Shown: positions 35,972 through 44,807, counted from the first letter of the stretch. The stretch: DNA of 64,000 nucleotides from Streptomyces lucensis JCM 4490 (GCF_014650035.1 NZ_BMUE01000014.1:124001-188000); one strand, 5' to 3'. Program-made: numbers and translations. The notes: generated by a model from the letters alone, not told the origin.

Positions 35972-36670
35972 GTGCAGGTCAAGGCGGGGTCCGTAGGGGG
36001 CCGGGCGATCGTGGCGGTGGCATTGGCGGCCGCGCTGGGCGGCTGCGCGGAGTCGGCGGACGACGACGGGAAGAAGGCCCCGAGCGCGTCGCCGAGCGCG
36101 AAGGGCACGGGCGGCGCCGGCAAGGCCGCGGCGAGCGGCGGCACGGTCGGAGCCGCCGGTTCCGCCTGCGAACTGCCCGTCAGCTTCGGCATCGCCAAGG
36201 ACTGGAAGGCCAAGGCGATCGACGCGGAGGCGGAGCTGTCCAAGTCGTCGAAGGGGTCGGACGGCGACCTCACCGGGGCGCTGGCCGACGCGTTCCTGCG
36301 CCAGGGACCCGTCACCGCCGCCTGCGAGATCGACGCCAAGCCCGCGGGGAACATCGGCTTCCTGCGCGTGTGGACGGGCAAGGCGGGCGACACGGACGCG
36401 GGCGGGGTGCTGCGGGCGTTCGTCGCCGCCGAGGACGACGTCAGCAAGGCGAAGTACCACTCCTTCAAGACCGGCGGCGGTCTGCCCGCCGTGGAGGTGG
36501 AGTACCTCTACACGAGCAAGCTCCTGGACGAGACCAAGAAGGAGAGCGCCTTCGCGGTCAGCACACCCGACGGCCCGGTCGTGCTGCACCTGGGCGGCAT
36601 GGACACCGCGGAGCACGAGGAGATGCGCCCCGCGTACGACCTCGCCAAGCAGACCCTCCGGCTCACCTGA
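35972..36670 (+). CDS. Putative lipoprotein
   Basis: A 232-residue exported lipoprotein. The signal peptide ends in a lipobox LGGC with Cys25 as the lipidated residue. A Gly/Ser/Ala/Lys-rich spacer follows to about residue 62, then a compact domain with two cysteines (SACELP and TAACEI), suggesting a disulfide. Lipoproteins with this layout are common and uncharacterised in Streptomyces. GTG 35972 is preceded by GGAGGGGAG. The 3' end faces a broken GNAT gene, and a 12-bp hairpin overlaps both ends. Confidence 0.82.
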   Translation: MQVKAGSVGGRAIVAVALAAALGGCAESADDDGKKAPSASPSAKGTGGAGKAAASGGTVGAAGSACELPVSFGIAKDWKAKAIDAEAELSKSSKGSDGDLTGALADAFLRQGPVTAACEIDAKPAGNIGFLRVWTGKAGDTDAGGVLRAFVAAEDDVSKAKYHSFKTGGGLPAVEVEYLYTSKLLDETKKESAFAVSTPDGPVVLHLGGMDTAEHEEMRPAYDLAKQTLRLT

Positions 36671-36713
36671 GGGCCACCGCCGCCGGGCCCCGGTCAGTCC
36701 ACGGCGGTGGCCC
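36671..36713. terminator. Hairpin between convergent lipoprotein and GNAT genes
   Basis: GGGCCACCGCCG (36671-36682) is perfectly inverted at 36702-36713 with a 19-base loop. It begins right after the lipoprotein stop and overlaps the last codons of the GNAT pseudogene. Confidence 0.5.
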
Positions 36714-37341
36714 GGCCCAGGTAGGTGAGCGGACCGAGGTCCGGGACCGGGATGACGTGGAAGCCGAGCCGGTCGTAGAACGCGCGGGCGCGCGTGTTGG
36801 CGGTGACCATGCCGAGGTGGACCGTCTGGACGCCCCCCGCGCGCAGGGCGTCCAGGAAGGCGTGCAGCAACCGGCGGCCGTACCCCCGCCCCTACCAGGG
36901 CGGCAGCAGATCGATGTGCAGGTGGGCCGGGTAGGCGGCGAGTTCCGGTACGAGCATCCGCTCCGGGTGGTGCAGCAGGCGGACCATTTCCTCGCTGGGC
37001 GTGCGGGGCGGCTCGGCGGACTCCGGGTAGCGGCCGGCCATCCGGGGGATCCAGGTCCGCCGGAAGTCCTCGACGAAACGCCCGGTGTCGGCGGTGCCGA
37101 CGATGTACCCCACGGCCCGGCCCGTGCCGTCGTCCAGCACGAAGGCGAGGTCCGGGTCGAAGTGGCAGTACGGCTCGGCGAAGAGCGACGGCATGAGCCG
37201 CCGGTCGGGGTAGATGGACCGGGAGTCGCCTCCGTTGTGCGCGGTGCGGACGCAGACGTCGGCCACGGCCGCCCGGTCGGCGGGGCGGTAGGGACGGATC
37301 GCGGGGGTCACGGGGGGGCCGGAGAGAGGACATGACCGCAT
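36694..37341 (-). pseudogene. GNAT N-acetyltransferase interrupted by one amber codon
   Basis: Reading the minus strand from ATG 37341 (AGGAG seven bases upstream) gives 149 residues of a normal GNAT N-terminal half, then TAG at 36892-36894. The same frame continues without a gap as GRGYGRRLLHAFLDALR and ANTRARAFYDRLGFHVIPV to a TGA at 36694. The amber codon replaces the glutamine expected in the acetyl-CoA loop QGRGYG; one C-to-T change (CAG to TAG) explains it. The truncated product lacks cofactor binding. Sequencing error or readthrough cannot be excluded. A perfect CebR-type operator lies 12 bases upstream of the ATG. Confidence 0.85.
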
Positions 37342-37352
37342 CCTGACGCTCC

Positions 37353-37366
37353 TGGGAGCGCTCCCA
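37353..37366. promoter_or_regulatory. Perfect CebR-type operator
   Basis: TGGGAGCGCTCCCA is a 14-bp perfect palindrome identical to the published CebR box of Streptomyces cellulose/cello-oligosaccharide genes. It abuts the ribosome site of the broken GNAT gene, 12 bases before its ATG. No cellulase or cello-oligosaccharide transporter gene is next to it. Confidence 0.7.
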
Positions 37367-37384
37367 CAAGTGCTTCGCAGCCAT

Positions 37385-37423
37385 CCGTACGGCGGCCCAC
37401 CGACTTGGCGGGCCGCCGTACGG
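37385..37423 (-). terminator. Terminator of the wall-anchored DUF1996 gene
   Basis: CCGTACGGCGGCCC (37385-37398) is perfectly inverted at 37410-37423 with an 11-base loop, 27 bases downstream of the DUF1996 stop on the minus strand. Confidence 0.65.
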
Positions 37424-37449
37424 CGCTTTGAGGCTCAGTGACGCGAGAC

Positions 37450-39561
37450 TCAGTAGCGCAGGCGCCGTGCGCGCAGGAGCATGAACAGGCCCGACAGGGC
37501 GAGCAGGGTGCCGAGAGCCGCGGGCCACAGGTGGGCCCCCGTCTCCGCCAGGCCGCCCTCGGCCGCCTGGGGTTCGGTCTGCGCGGCGACGGGCGGGGCG
37601 GATCCGGCGGCGGCCTGGTCCGACGCGGAGGACACGGACGGGGACGGCGCCGGTTCGGCCGGCGCCGATCGGGTCGAAGTGGGCCGGGGCTCGGCGGACT
37701 TGGCCGGCCCGGCCTTGCCGGAGCCGTCCGTCCCGCCCTTCTCGCCCGTCCGGTTCCCGTCGTCCGCCGGGTCCTTGCCCGCCGGCTTCCCGTCGTCCGT
37801 CTTCTTCGTCCTGTCGGCCGAGTCGTGCTTGGTGGTACGGGCCGGTGAGGTCGTCACGTCGGTCCCCGGAACCGTGCCGTCCCGGGAGACGGACGGCTCC
37901 GGCTCGGGTCCGGCGCCCGTGCCGGGTGCCGTGGAGGCACCGTCGCCCGGCTCCCGCGTGGCTCCGGGGCCGGGGGCGGCCGTCGCGCCGGTGCCCGTGC
38001 TCGCCGTCGGCGCCGGGGCCGGGACCGGGTCGTCACCGGCACCCCCGTCGTCACCGGCACCGCCGTCGTTGCCGTCGCCGTCGTCCTTCGGACCGCAGGT
38101 GCGGCCGGAGTTGATGCAGTCGACCATCTCGCGCATCAGGTCCTCGTCGAAGACGTTGATGAAGTCGCCGTGGTCGGTGACCGGCTTGTGCAGCTGCTCC
38201 GGGAAGGAGTCGACCGCGAACAGCGGGACGGTACGGCCGCCGTCCTGGAGGCTCGGCGCGTCGACGTCGTAGACGATCCGCTGCACGAGCTGCGGAATGG
38301 GGCGGAAACCCGCGGGGCACGAGCCGTCGGCGGCGGTGAAGGCCACGTGGGTGCGGTGGTTGGCGCTGTCGATGTTGCGCCCGTCCCAGCAGCTCTGGAA
38401 CCGGAAGCTGCGCACGACGTCGCTGCCCTGCGGGCACAGCGGGTACTTGTCCTTGAGCTGACGGTTCTCGTAACCGGTGCAGCTCCAGGAGGCGTTGGCG
38501 TTGCCGGGGCCGTTGACGAACGCCTTGGCGTCGCCGGTGATGATGCGCAGCAGCCGGGGCATGGCGGTGACCTTCTCGCGCGGGTTGCCCACGAACGTCA
38601 GCGTCACCTGCTCGGGCGTGACGATCTTGCCCGCGTTGCCCTCCGTGCCGCCTCCCGGTGCTCCGGCGTCGCGCTCCTGCGTTCCGTTCTGCAGGCGCAG
38701 CACCGGCCAGTAGTACGTGGACTTGTCGCCCTGGTCCACACAGCTCGTGTCGGCCTTCGCCAGGTCGTCGTCGCTCGCGAAGGCGCTGTTGCCCTGGTTG
38801 CCGATGTAGTCGTGGAAGTGGTGGGCGCCGTTGGAGACTCCGGGGGCGACGATGACGTTGTCCGAGTTGAACAGGCCGTTCGCGTTGACGCCGCAGTCGG
38901 AGATGAAGGTTCCCGGTGAGGCGTAGTCCTGCCGGGGCGGGTTCGAGGTCTCGGGCGGGACGGAGGTGATGTCCGTGTAGTCGGAGGCGACGGGCCCGTT
39001 GCCGCCCTGGCCCGCCCCGCCCGGCGGCTGGCTCCCGCCACCCTGCTGGCCCCCTTGGCCGGGGGAGGCCGTGGCCGTGCCCTGACCGCCGCCGTCGCCG
39101 GGGCGCATGGCGCATCCGGCCAGGTCGTCAAGTCCGCCCGGGCGCTGCCCCACCCGGTCGATGGCGTCGGCGATCCGGCCGATGGTCTCCGTCCGCTTCT
39201 CCTTCAACGGGTCCATGATCGCGCCGTCGACGGAGCCGGCGTCCTGCCCCGCCTGCCACGACTCCTGGAGCTTCCGGTACGCCGCCGCGGTCTGCTGGTC
39301 GAGCACGGCCAGCTGTCGGTCGACGTCCTGGCGGGCCGCGTCCGGAACGTCCGTCAGCCGGCTGCCGACGTCGGGGCAGTAGATCGTGGCCGTGCCCGCG
39401 GACAGGACCTGCCCCTGGGCGTCGGAGCCGTCGCCCCAGCCCTCGGTGGCCGAGGCGTAGACGTTGGCCGCGACGAGGCCGCCTCCGCCCAGCATCAGGG
39501 CCACTGCTGCGAGGGTCGCGCGTCTTGCGCCGGTCGGGCGTCTGCGCCTGTTGCGTACCAA
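37450..39561 (-). CDS. Sortase-anchored DUF1996 protein
   Basis: A 703-residue surface protein. A twin-Arg-rich N-terminus and hydrophobic stretch (to about residue 37) act as signal peptide. A helical region and a Gly/Gln-rich spacer precede the DUF1996 domain (about 200-485) with GAHHFHDYIGNQ, eight or more cysteines and SFPEQLHKP. A long Pro/Thr/Ser/Gly/Asp-rich stalk leads to LAETG (671-675), a hydrophobic helix and a basic tail, the substrate pattern of class E sortases in Streptomyces. ATG 39561 is the only sensible start. It is divergent from the NlpC/P60 gene; both probably act at the wall. The function of DUF1996 is not settled. Confidence 0.85.
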   Translation of the reverse strand: MVRNRRRRPTGARRATLAAVALMLGGGGLVAANVYASATEGWGDGSDAQGQVLSAGTATIYCPDVGSRLTDVPDAARQDVDRQLAVLDQQTAAAYRKLQESWQAGQDAGSVDGAIMDPLKEKRTETIGRIADAIDRVGQRPGGLDDLAGCAMRPGDGGGQGTATASPGQGGQQGGGSQPPGGAGQGGNGPVASDYTDITSVPPETSNPPRQDYASPGTFISDCGVNANGLFNSDNVIVAPGVSNGAHHFHDYIGNQGNSAFASDDDLAKADTSCVDQGDKSTYYWPVLRLQNGTQERDAGAPGGGTEGNAGKIVTPEQVTLTFVGNPREKVTAMPRLLRIITGDAKAFVNGPGNANASWSCTGYENRQLKDKYPLCPQGSDVVRSFRFQSCWDGRNIDSANHRTHVAFTAADGSCPAGFRPIPQLVQRIVYDVDAPSLQDGGRTVPLFAVDSFPEQLHKPVTDHGDFINVFDEDLMREMVDCINSGRTCGPKDDGDGNDGGAGDDGGAGDDPVPAPAPTASTGTGATAAPGPGATREPGDGASTAPGTGAGPEPEPSVSRDGTVPGTDVTTSPARTTKHDSADRTKKTDDGKPAGKDPADDGNRTGEKGGTDGSGKAGPAKSAEPRPTSTRSAPAEPAPSPSVSSASDQAAAGSAPPVAAQTEPQAAEGGLAETGAHLWPAALGTLLALSGLFMLLRARRLRY

Positions 39562-39751
39562 GGTCGTCCCCTGTGTCTCATTGCCGGTCGGGCATGGAGG
39601 TCCCCCCGCTTCATACGGAGGACGGAGCCCCTGTGTTCAACCGAAACGCGAATTCACCGGGATCTCACAGGAAGACGAGAATCCCACCCGTTCCCCTTCG
39701 AACGCCATCGCGAACATCACGAATACGTATCGGACATTTCACACGTCAACC

Positions 39752-39781
39752 TTCACACGAGGCACACACGTTGGCTAGGTT
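39752..39781 (+). promoter_or_regulatory. Candidate vegetative promoter of the NlpC/P60 gene
   Basis: TTCACA (39752-39757), 18 bases and TAGGTT (39776-39781) resemble a housekeeping promoter within the relatively AT-rich divergent region 39562-39898. The leader would be about 110 bases. I looked for a c-di-AMP (ydaO) riboswitch, common before such hydrolases, and could not establish one. Confidence 0.35.
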
Positions 39782-39898
39782 GACGCGAGGCCGCCCGGCT
39801 CGACCCCGGCGAGCCGCCGTGTGGTCCGGCGTCGGTGCTCGACGGTCCGGGCGAAACGGCCCGACTGCCCCGCGGGGCGAGGAAGGAGCACGTCTTCC

Positions 39899-41875
39899 AT
39901 GGCGCCGGAGAGCCGCGACGAGGTTCGGCAGCGGATCGATTCCCTCTACGAACAGGCCGAGAACGCGACAGGGAACTTCAACGCGACCCGGGCCATGGCG
40001 GCCCGGACTCGCTCCCGGGGCGTCCCGCTGGCCAAGCGGCGCGGCCGGCGGCCGGATCCCGCGCTCGACGAGGTGGCCCGTCAGTGGTTCGACGCGGCAC
40101 GGGCCAAACTCGGCCCGACCGTCCCCGCGGTGCTGCCCGCCGACCGGCAGCCCGACGGCCCGGCGGCGCCCCCTCGTTCGCGGGAGGGGTGGTGGTCGGG
40201 CCTGCCGGACGGCGGACGCGAACTCCTGGGCCTTCCCAGCGGCGGGCGGGAGACCCCCGCCCTGCCCGGAGGCGCCCGGGCGGCTCTGGAGCCGGGGCCG
40301 GCCGGGCGGAGGCCCGAGGCGCTGGAACGCGGCGCCGACCGCCCGGTGGCCGAACTGACGGCCGGGCCCGCGGCGGACGCGGCGGGCCGCTCCTGGCCGG
40401 CCCGGGAAGACGACCGCACGACACCGCCCGGTGCGCCGGGACGCGAACTGCCGCAGGGCGCCGCCGAGTCGACCGGCCTCGCCCTCACCGGTCCGGCCGG
40501 CGCCGGCGCACCGGCACCGGGGATGGGCGCACCGGCGGTTTCGGCGGGGGGCGGCATGCGGGGCACCCCCGGGTCCGGCACCCCCGGTTCCACGCCCGGC
40601 CCGCCGGGACTCGGCGGACCGGGGCAGGCACCCGGACCGGCCGGCGCGGCAGTGCCCGCGCCGGGGCAGGACCCGGTCGCCCCCGGCACGCCGGAATCGC
40701 TCGGGCTCGGCACACCGGGGCCCACGGCGCGGTTCGCGGCACTCGACGGGCTCCGGTCGGCGCCGCAACCGGCCGGGGCGGGACTGCCCCAACTCGCGGC
40801 GGAGCCCGGCACAACCTGGTCGAGCGGTGAATGGGCCCTTCCCGGCGCACCGGGGCCCCTCGGGCTCGGAGTTCCGGGGACCACGACGCAGTTCCCCGCA
40901 CCGGACGGACTCGTACCGGCGTCTGCGACTACCGCGGCTGTCATGCCCCAGCAGGCAACGGAGTCGCGCGGCGTCGTCGCCACCGGGCCGGAGACGGCCG
41001 GCTTCGGGGCGTACGGATCGGCCACGGGAGTGCCGGAGTCCCGGGTGGCGGAGGCCGTCGCGCCGGGGTTCGGTACGGCGGAGGCCGTCGCGCCGGGGTT
41101 CGCGGAGGCGGCCCTTCCGTCGGTCGCCACACTCCCCACCGCACAGCCGGCCCCCGTTCGTGGGCCCAGGACCCTGCCCGGCTCCGCCGCGGCCGGCCGC
41201 CCCTCCCCCGCCGACCTCAAGGACGGTAACCGGCGCAGGATCACCGCGGCGGGCGACCTGCTCTCCCGGTACGCCGCTCAACTCGCCGCTCCCTCCACCG
41301 GAGTTCAGCCCGCCGTGCCCTTGGTGGCACAGGGCGCGCAGGCGACAGGACAGTGGCAGCAGCCTCAGTGGGCGACCCCCGGTGTGCCGGTGACGGCCGC
41401 GCCGGCACCGGCGACGCCCACCGCCCCCGCTGTGCCCGGCGCCGCCACCTCCGCCGCCCCCACCACCGGAACGGGCTCCCTCCCGCTCCCCCTCCCCGCC
41501 TCCGGGTCCCCCCGTGCCGTGCGGGCCGCCAAGGCCATCGCGTTCGCCCGGGCACAGCTGGGCAAGCCGTGTGTGTGGGGCGCGACCGGGCCGGACTCCT
41601 ACGACTGCTCCAGCCTCACCCAGGCGGCCTGGAAGGCGGCCGGGGTCTCGTTGCCGCGTGCCGCGCACCGGCAGGCGCTCGCCGGCTCCCCGGTCACGCT
41701 CGCCGGCCTGGAGCCCGGAGACCTCGTCCTCTTCTTCGACGACGACCGGCATGTGGGCCTGCACGTCGGTGACGGCATGATGGTGCACGCCCCGGGGCCG
41801 GGGTCCTCCATCCGCGAGGAGTCGATCTACGGCGCCGGCGAGGCGGCGATCCACCGGATCGTCAGACCCGCCTGA
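39899..41875 (+). CDS. NlpC/P60 (C40) peptidase with long low-complexity linker and no signal peptide
   Basis: A 658-residue protein. Residues 1-60 are a charged helical segment (RDEVRQRIDSLYEQAENATGN) like that of RipA-type wall hydrolases. About 75-540 is a Gly/Ala/Pro-rich linker with internal repeats. The C-terminal 120 residues are a complete NlpC/P60 domain: GATGPDSYDCSS (Cys570), HVGLHVGDG and MMVHAPGPG. It would cut peptidoglycan stem peptides. No signal peptide precedes the helical segment, and the upstream in-frame extension to 39821 does not supply one, so export is unexplained. ATG 39899 has GGAAGGAG ten bases upstream. It is divergent from the wall-anchored DUF1996 gene. Confidence 0.85.
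   Translation: MAPESRDEVRQRIDSLYEQAENATGNFNATRAMAARTRSRGVPLAKRRGRRPDPALDEVARQWFDAARAKLGPTVPAVLPADRQPDGPAAPPRSREGWWSGLPDGGRELLGLPSGGRETPALPGGARAALEPGPAGRRPEALERGADRPVAELTAGPAADAAGRSWPAREDDRTTPPGAPGRELPQGAAESTGLALTGPAGAGAPAPGMGAPAVSAGGGMRGTPGSGTPGSTPGPPGLGGPGQAPGPAGAAVPAPGQDPVAPGTPESLGLGTPGPTARFAALDGLRSAPQPAGAGLPQLAAEPGTTWSSGEWALPGAPGPLGLGVPGTTTQFPAPDGLVPASATTAAVMPQQATESRGVVATGPETAGFGAYGSATGVPESRVAEAVAPGFGTAEAVAPGFAEAALPSVATLPTAQPAPVRGPRTLPGSAAAGRPSPADLKDGNRRRITAAGDLLSRYAAQLAAPSTGVQPAVPLVAQGAQATGQWQQPQWATPGVPVTAAPAPATPTAPAVPGAATSAAPTTGTGSLPLPLPASGSPRAVRAAKAIAFARAQLGKPCVWGATGPDSYDCSSLTQAAWKAAGVSLPRAAHRQALAGSPVTLAGLEPGDLVLFFDDDRHVGLHVGDGMMVHAPGPGSSIREESIYGAGEAAIHRIVRPA
41047..41102. repeat. Two exact 26-bp direct repeats, period 30 bp, in the NlpC/P60 linker
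   Basis: The same 26 bases occur at 41047-41072 and 41077-41102 and encode AEAVAPGF twice. They are in frame and extend the low-complexity linker. Confidence 0.75.
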
Positions 41876-41985
41876 CACCCCCGGCACGCCGAGCGGACCA
41901 CCTCGGCCCGCCTCCACCCCCGCCCACAACCCCCGACCGAGCGGGCCGCCCGGCCCCTCCCTCCATAAGGAATACCTGCGCCAGG

Positions 41986-42002
41986 CATAAGATCACCTTA
42001 TG
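41986..42002. promoter_or_regulatory. Inverted repeat CATAAG-N5-CTTATG
   Basis: A perfect 6-bp dyad with a 5-bp spacer in the AT-rich leader of fprA; another CATAAGG lies at 41964-41970. It could be an operator or overlap promoter elements. Binding protein unknown. Confidence 0.35.
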
Positions 42003-42030
42003 AGGTCATAGGTGCGACCCCCTTACTAAC

Positions 42031-42052
42031 TTAGGCGTGCCTTAGCTTAGGC
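42031..42052. promoter_or_regulatory. Iron-box-like cluster of TTAGGC half-sites
   Basis: The region reads TTAGGC, GT, GCCTTAGC, TTAGGC: three half-sites resembling those of the DtxR/IdeR/DmdR iron box (TTAGGTTAGSCTAACCTAA). The best 19-mer matches the consensus at 13 positions. It lies 43-64 bp before fprA, where a repressor would block transcription. Confidence 0.45.
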
Positions 42053-42094
42053 TTCTTGATCGAGTCTCCTGTTCACATGCGAAGGGAATCGATC

Positions 42095-43459
42095 ATGCCG
42101 CGCCCCCTGCGGGTAGCCATCGTCGGAGCCGGCCCCGCCGGGATCTACGCAGCCGACGCCCTGCTCAAGTCCGAGGCGGCCGCCGGCCCCGGCGTGTCCA
42201 TCGACCTCTTCGAGCGGATGCCCGCCCCGTTCGGCCTGATCCGGTACGGCGTCGCGCCCGACCACCCGCGCATCAAGGGCATTGTCACCGCCCTGCACCA
42301 GGTGCTGGACAAGCCCCAGGTCCGCCTCTTCGGCAACGTCGACTACCCGGCCGACATCAGCCTGGACGACCTGCGCGCCTTCTACGACGCGGTGATCTTC
42401 TCCACCGGCGCGATGGCCGACCGCGACCTGTCCATACCGGGTGTCGACCTGGACGGCTCCTACGGCGCCGCCGACTTCGTCTCCTGGTACGACGGCCACC
42501 CGGACGTGCCGCGCACCTGGCCGCTGGAGGCCGAGAAGGTCGCCGTGCTCGGTGTGGGCAACGTCGCGCTCGACGTGGCCCGCATCCTCGCCAAGACGGC
42601 CGACGAGCTGCTGCCGACGGAGATCCCGCCGAACGTCTACGACGGTCTGAAGGCCAACAAGGCCCTGGAGATCCACGTCTTCGGCCGCCGCGGCCCGGCC
42701 CAGGCGAAGTTCAGCCCCATGGAACTGCGCGAGCTGGACCACTCCCCGAACATCGAGGTCGTCGTCGACCCCGAGGACATCGACTACGACGAGGGCTCGA
42801 TCGCGACCCGGCGCGGCAACAAGCAGGCCGACATGGTCGCCAAGACCCTGGAGAACTGGGCGATCCGGGACACCGGCGACCGGCCGCACAAGCTGTTCCT
42901 GCACTTCTTCGAGTCCCCCGCGGAGATCCTCGGCGAGGACGGCAGGGTCGTCGGCCTGCGCACCGAGCGCACCGCCCTGGACGGCACCGGCAACGTCAAG
43001 GGCACCGGCGAGTTCAAGGACTGGGACGTCACGGCGGTCTACCGCGCGGTCGGCTACCTCTCCGAGAAGCTGCCCAAGCTGCCCTGGGACATCGAGTCCG
43101 GCACCGTCCCGGACGAGGGCGGCCGGGTGATCGAGGAGGGCGGCGCCCACCTGCAGTCCACCTACGTCACCGGCTGGATCCGGCGCGGCCCCGTCGGCCT
43201 GATCGGCCACACCAAGGGCGACGCCAACGAGACCGTCGCCAACCTGCTCGCCGACCACGCGGGCGGCCGTCTGCACACCCCCGACTCGCCCGCGCCGGAG
43301 GCCGTGGACGCCTTCCTCGCCGAGCGGAACGTCCGCTACACCACCTGGGAGGGCTGGTACAGGCTGGACGCCGCCGAGCGCGCCCTGGGCGAGCCGCAGG
43401 GCCGCGAGCGGGTGAAGATCGTCGAGCGCGAGGACATGCTGCGGGGTAGCGGCGCGTAG
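42095..43459 (+). CDS. fprA: NADPH-ferredoxin/adrenodoxin-type reductase FprA
   Basis: A 454-residue FAD protein of the adrenodoxin-reductase family, which passes electrons from NADPH to ferredoxins. The FAD-binding VAIVGAGPAGIYAA is at the N-terminus, and FERMPAPFGLIRYGVAPDHP is a family signature. The NADP site VAVLGVGNVALDVARIL lies in the middle, and RRGPVGLIGHTKGDANETV at the C-terminus closes the FAD site. ATG 42095 has AAGGGA eight bases upstream; the longer frame to 42056 runs through the iron-box-like region. Partners in Streptomyces are ferredoxins that serve cytochrome P450s. A short hairpin follows the stop. Confidence 0.93.
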   Translation: MPRPLRVAIVGAGPAGIYAADALLKSEAAAGPGVSIDLFERMPAPFGLIRYGVAPDHPRIKGIVTALHQVLDKPQVRLFGNVDYPADISLDDLRAFYDAVIFSTGAMADRDLSIPGVDLDGSYGAADFVSWYDGHPDVPRTWPLEAEKVAVLGVGNVALDVARILAKTADELLPTEIPPNVYDGLKANKALEIHVFGRRGPAQAKFSPMELRELDHSPNIEVVVDPEDIDYDEGSIATRRGNKQADMVAKTLENWAIRDTGDRPHKLFLHFFESPAEILGEDGRVVGLRTERTALDGTGNVKGTGEFKDWDVTAVYRAVGYLSEKLPKLPWDIESGTVPDEGGRVIEEGGAHLQSTYVTGWIRRGPVGLIGHTKGDANETVANLLADHAGGRLHTPDSPAPEAVDAFLAERNVRYTTWEGWYRLDAAERALGEPQGRERVKIVEREDMLRGSGA

Positions 43460-43466
43460 CCCCGCG

Positions 43467-43484
43467 CTCGCCGGGGCCGGCGAG
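43467..43484 (+). terminator. Short terminator hairpin after fprA
   Basis: CTCGCCGG (43467-43474) is perfectly inverted at 43477-43484, seven bases after the stop. Confidence 0.4.
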
Positions 43485-43541
43485 GGAGGGCAGCCGGAAA
43501 TCCCCAAGGTCCCCCGGGGGCGGCCCTGTTACGGTCCTGCG

Positions 43542-44507
43542 GTGTCCTCCCTCCGTGAACCCGTCTTCTTCAGCCGCCTGCGCGAGGCGCGCCGGATCCT
43601 CGTCGCCGGCGCGGGCGGCGGCTTCGACGTCTACGCCGGCCTGCCCCTGGCCCTCGCGCTGCGGTCGGCCGGCGCCGAGGTCCACCTGGCCAACCTGTCC
43701 TTCGCCGACCTGTACGGCCTCGGCCCGGACCACTGGATCGAGGAGGACGTCGCCGCGATCCGTCCGGGCACCCCGCTGCGCGGCGACTACTTCCCCGAGC
43801 GCTCGCTCGCCCGGTGGCTGGACTCGCGGGGCCTGCCCGGCACCGTCTACGCCTTCCCCACCACCGGTGTCCGGCCGCTGCGCGCCGCCTACCGGGCGCT
43901 GCTGGAACACCTCGGCGGGGTGGACGCGGTGGTGCTGGTGGACGGCGGGACGGACATTCTGATGCGCGGGGACGAGCACGGGCTCGGCACTCCGGAGGAG
44001 GACATGGCGAGCCTGGCCGCCGTCGCGGGGCTGGACGAGGTCCCGCACCGGCTGGTGGCCTGCCTGGGCTTCGGGGTGGACGCTCACCACGGTGTCAACC
44101 ACTCCCTCGTACTGGAGAACCTGGCCGCCCTGGACCGGGCGGGCGGCTACCTGGGCGCGTTCTCGCTGCCCCGCGAGAGCCCCGAGGGCGCCGCCTACCT
44201 CGACGCGGTCGCCCACGCCCAGCGCTCCCACGCGAGCCACCCGAGCATCGTGCACGGGTCGGTCGCGGCGGCGGTACGCGGGCAGTTCGGCGACGTGCGG
44301 TTCACCGAGCGCACCCGCGGCAGCGAGTTGTTCGTCAACCCGCTGATGGCGCTGTACTTCTGCGCCGACCTGCCGGCGCTGGCGCGCGCCAACCTCTACC
44401 TCGACCGGCTGGAGGACACGGTCCTGATGCGCCAGATCAGCTCGGTCGTCTCCGGGTTCCGCGAGGAGCTGCCCCGGCAGCGGCCGCCCCGGGCGTTCCC
44501 GCACTGA
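43542..44507 (+). CDS. DUF1152 family protein
   Basis: A 321-residue cytosolic protein of the DUF1152 family. The N-terminal VAGAGGGFDVYAGLPLALALR is the conserved glycine-rich nucleotide-like loop, and VLVDGGTDILMRGDEHGLGTPEED is the other family landmark. It has a Rossmann-like appearance, but no reaction is established for the family. GTG 43542 is the adopted start and fits the conserved N-terminus. The next 300 bases (44508-44807) hold no credible gene and no clear promoter. Confidence 0.8.
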   Translation: MSSLREPVFFSRLREARRILVAGAGGGFDVYAGLPLALALRSAGAEVHLANLSFADLYGLGPDHWIEEDVAAIRPGTPLRGDYFPERSLARWLDSRGLPGTVYAFPTTGVRPLRAAYRALLEHLGGVDAVVLVDGGTDILMRGDEHGLGTPEEDMASLAAVAGLDEVPHRLVACLGFGVDAHHGVNHSLVLENLAALDRAGGYLGAFSLPRESPEGAAYLDAVAHAQRSHASHPSIVHGSVAAAVRGQFGDVRFTERTRGSELFVNPLMALYFCADLPALARANLYLDRLEDTVLMRQISSVVSGFREELPRQRPPRAFPH

Positions 44508-44807
44508 GCCGCCCCGGCCGGAGCGGGTCCGGCGGCCCGGGGGCGGACGACGGGAACGGGGTCCGCCCCTGAGCGGATGGGCGGGCGGGCCCCGTTCGCC
44601 GGACCATTGTGGGCGTCGCACGACGGCACCACCACGTGTGAACGGAGGCTCCTGGCGGGTGCCGCGCGCACCCCGGGTGCGCGTCGCGCGTCCCGTGCGC
44701 GGGGCGCGTGTCCGCCGCCACGCGCCGCCTGCGGGCCCCGGTCGTCGCTTCGTCGCGCCGAGTGGTGATACTGGGAGTCACACCTGCCCCCATCAGCAGA
44801 TTGGCTC

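Noticed and set aside
39562..39898. c-di-AMP (ydaO-type) riboswitch before the NlpC/P60 gene
   Set aside because: Such riboswitches often precede these hydrolases, but the conserved core could not be found by eye.
44577..44768. Short open frames in the 300-bp gap before the coiled-coil gene
   Set aside because: Arg/Pro/Ala-biased translations without ribosome sites; typical spurious frames of high-GC DNA.
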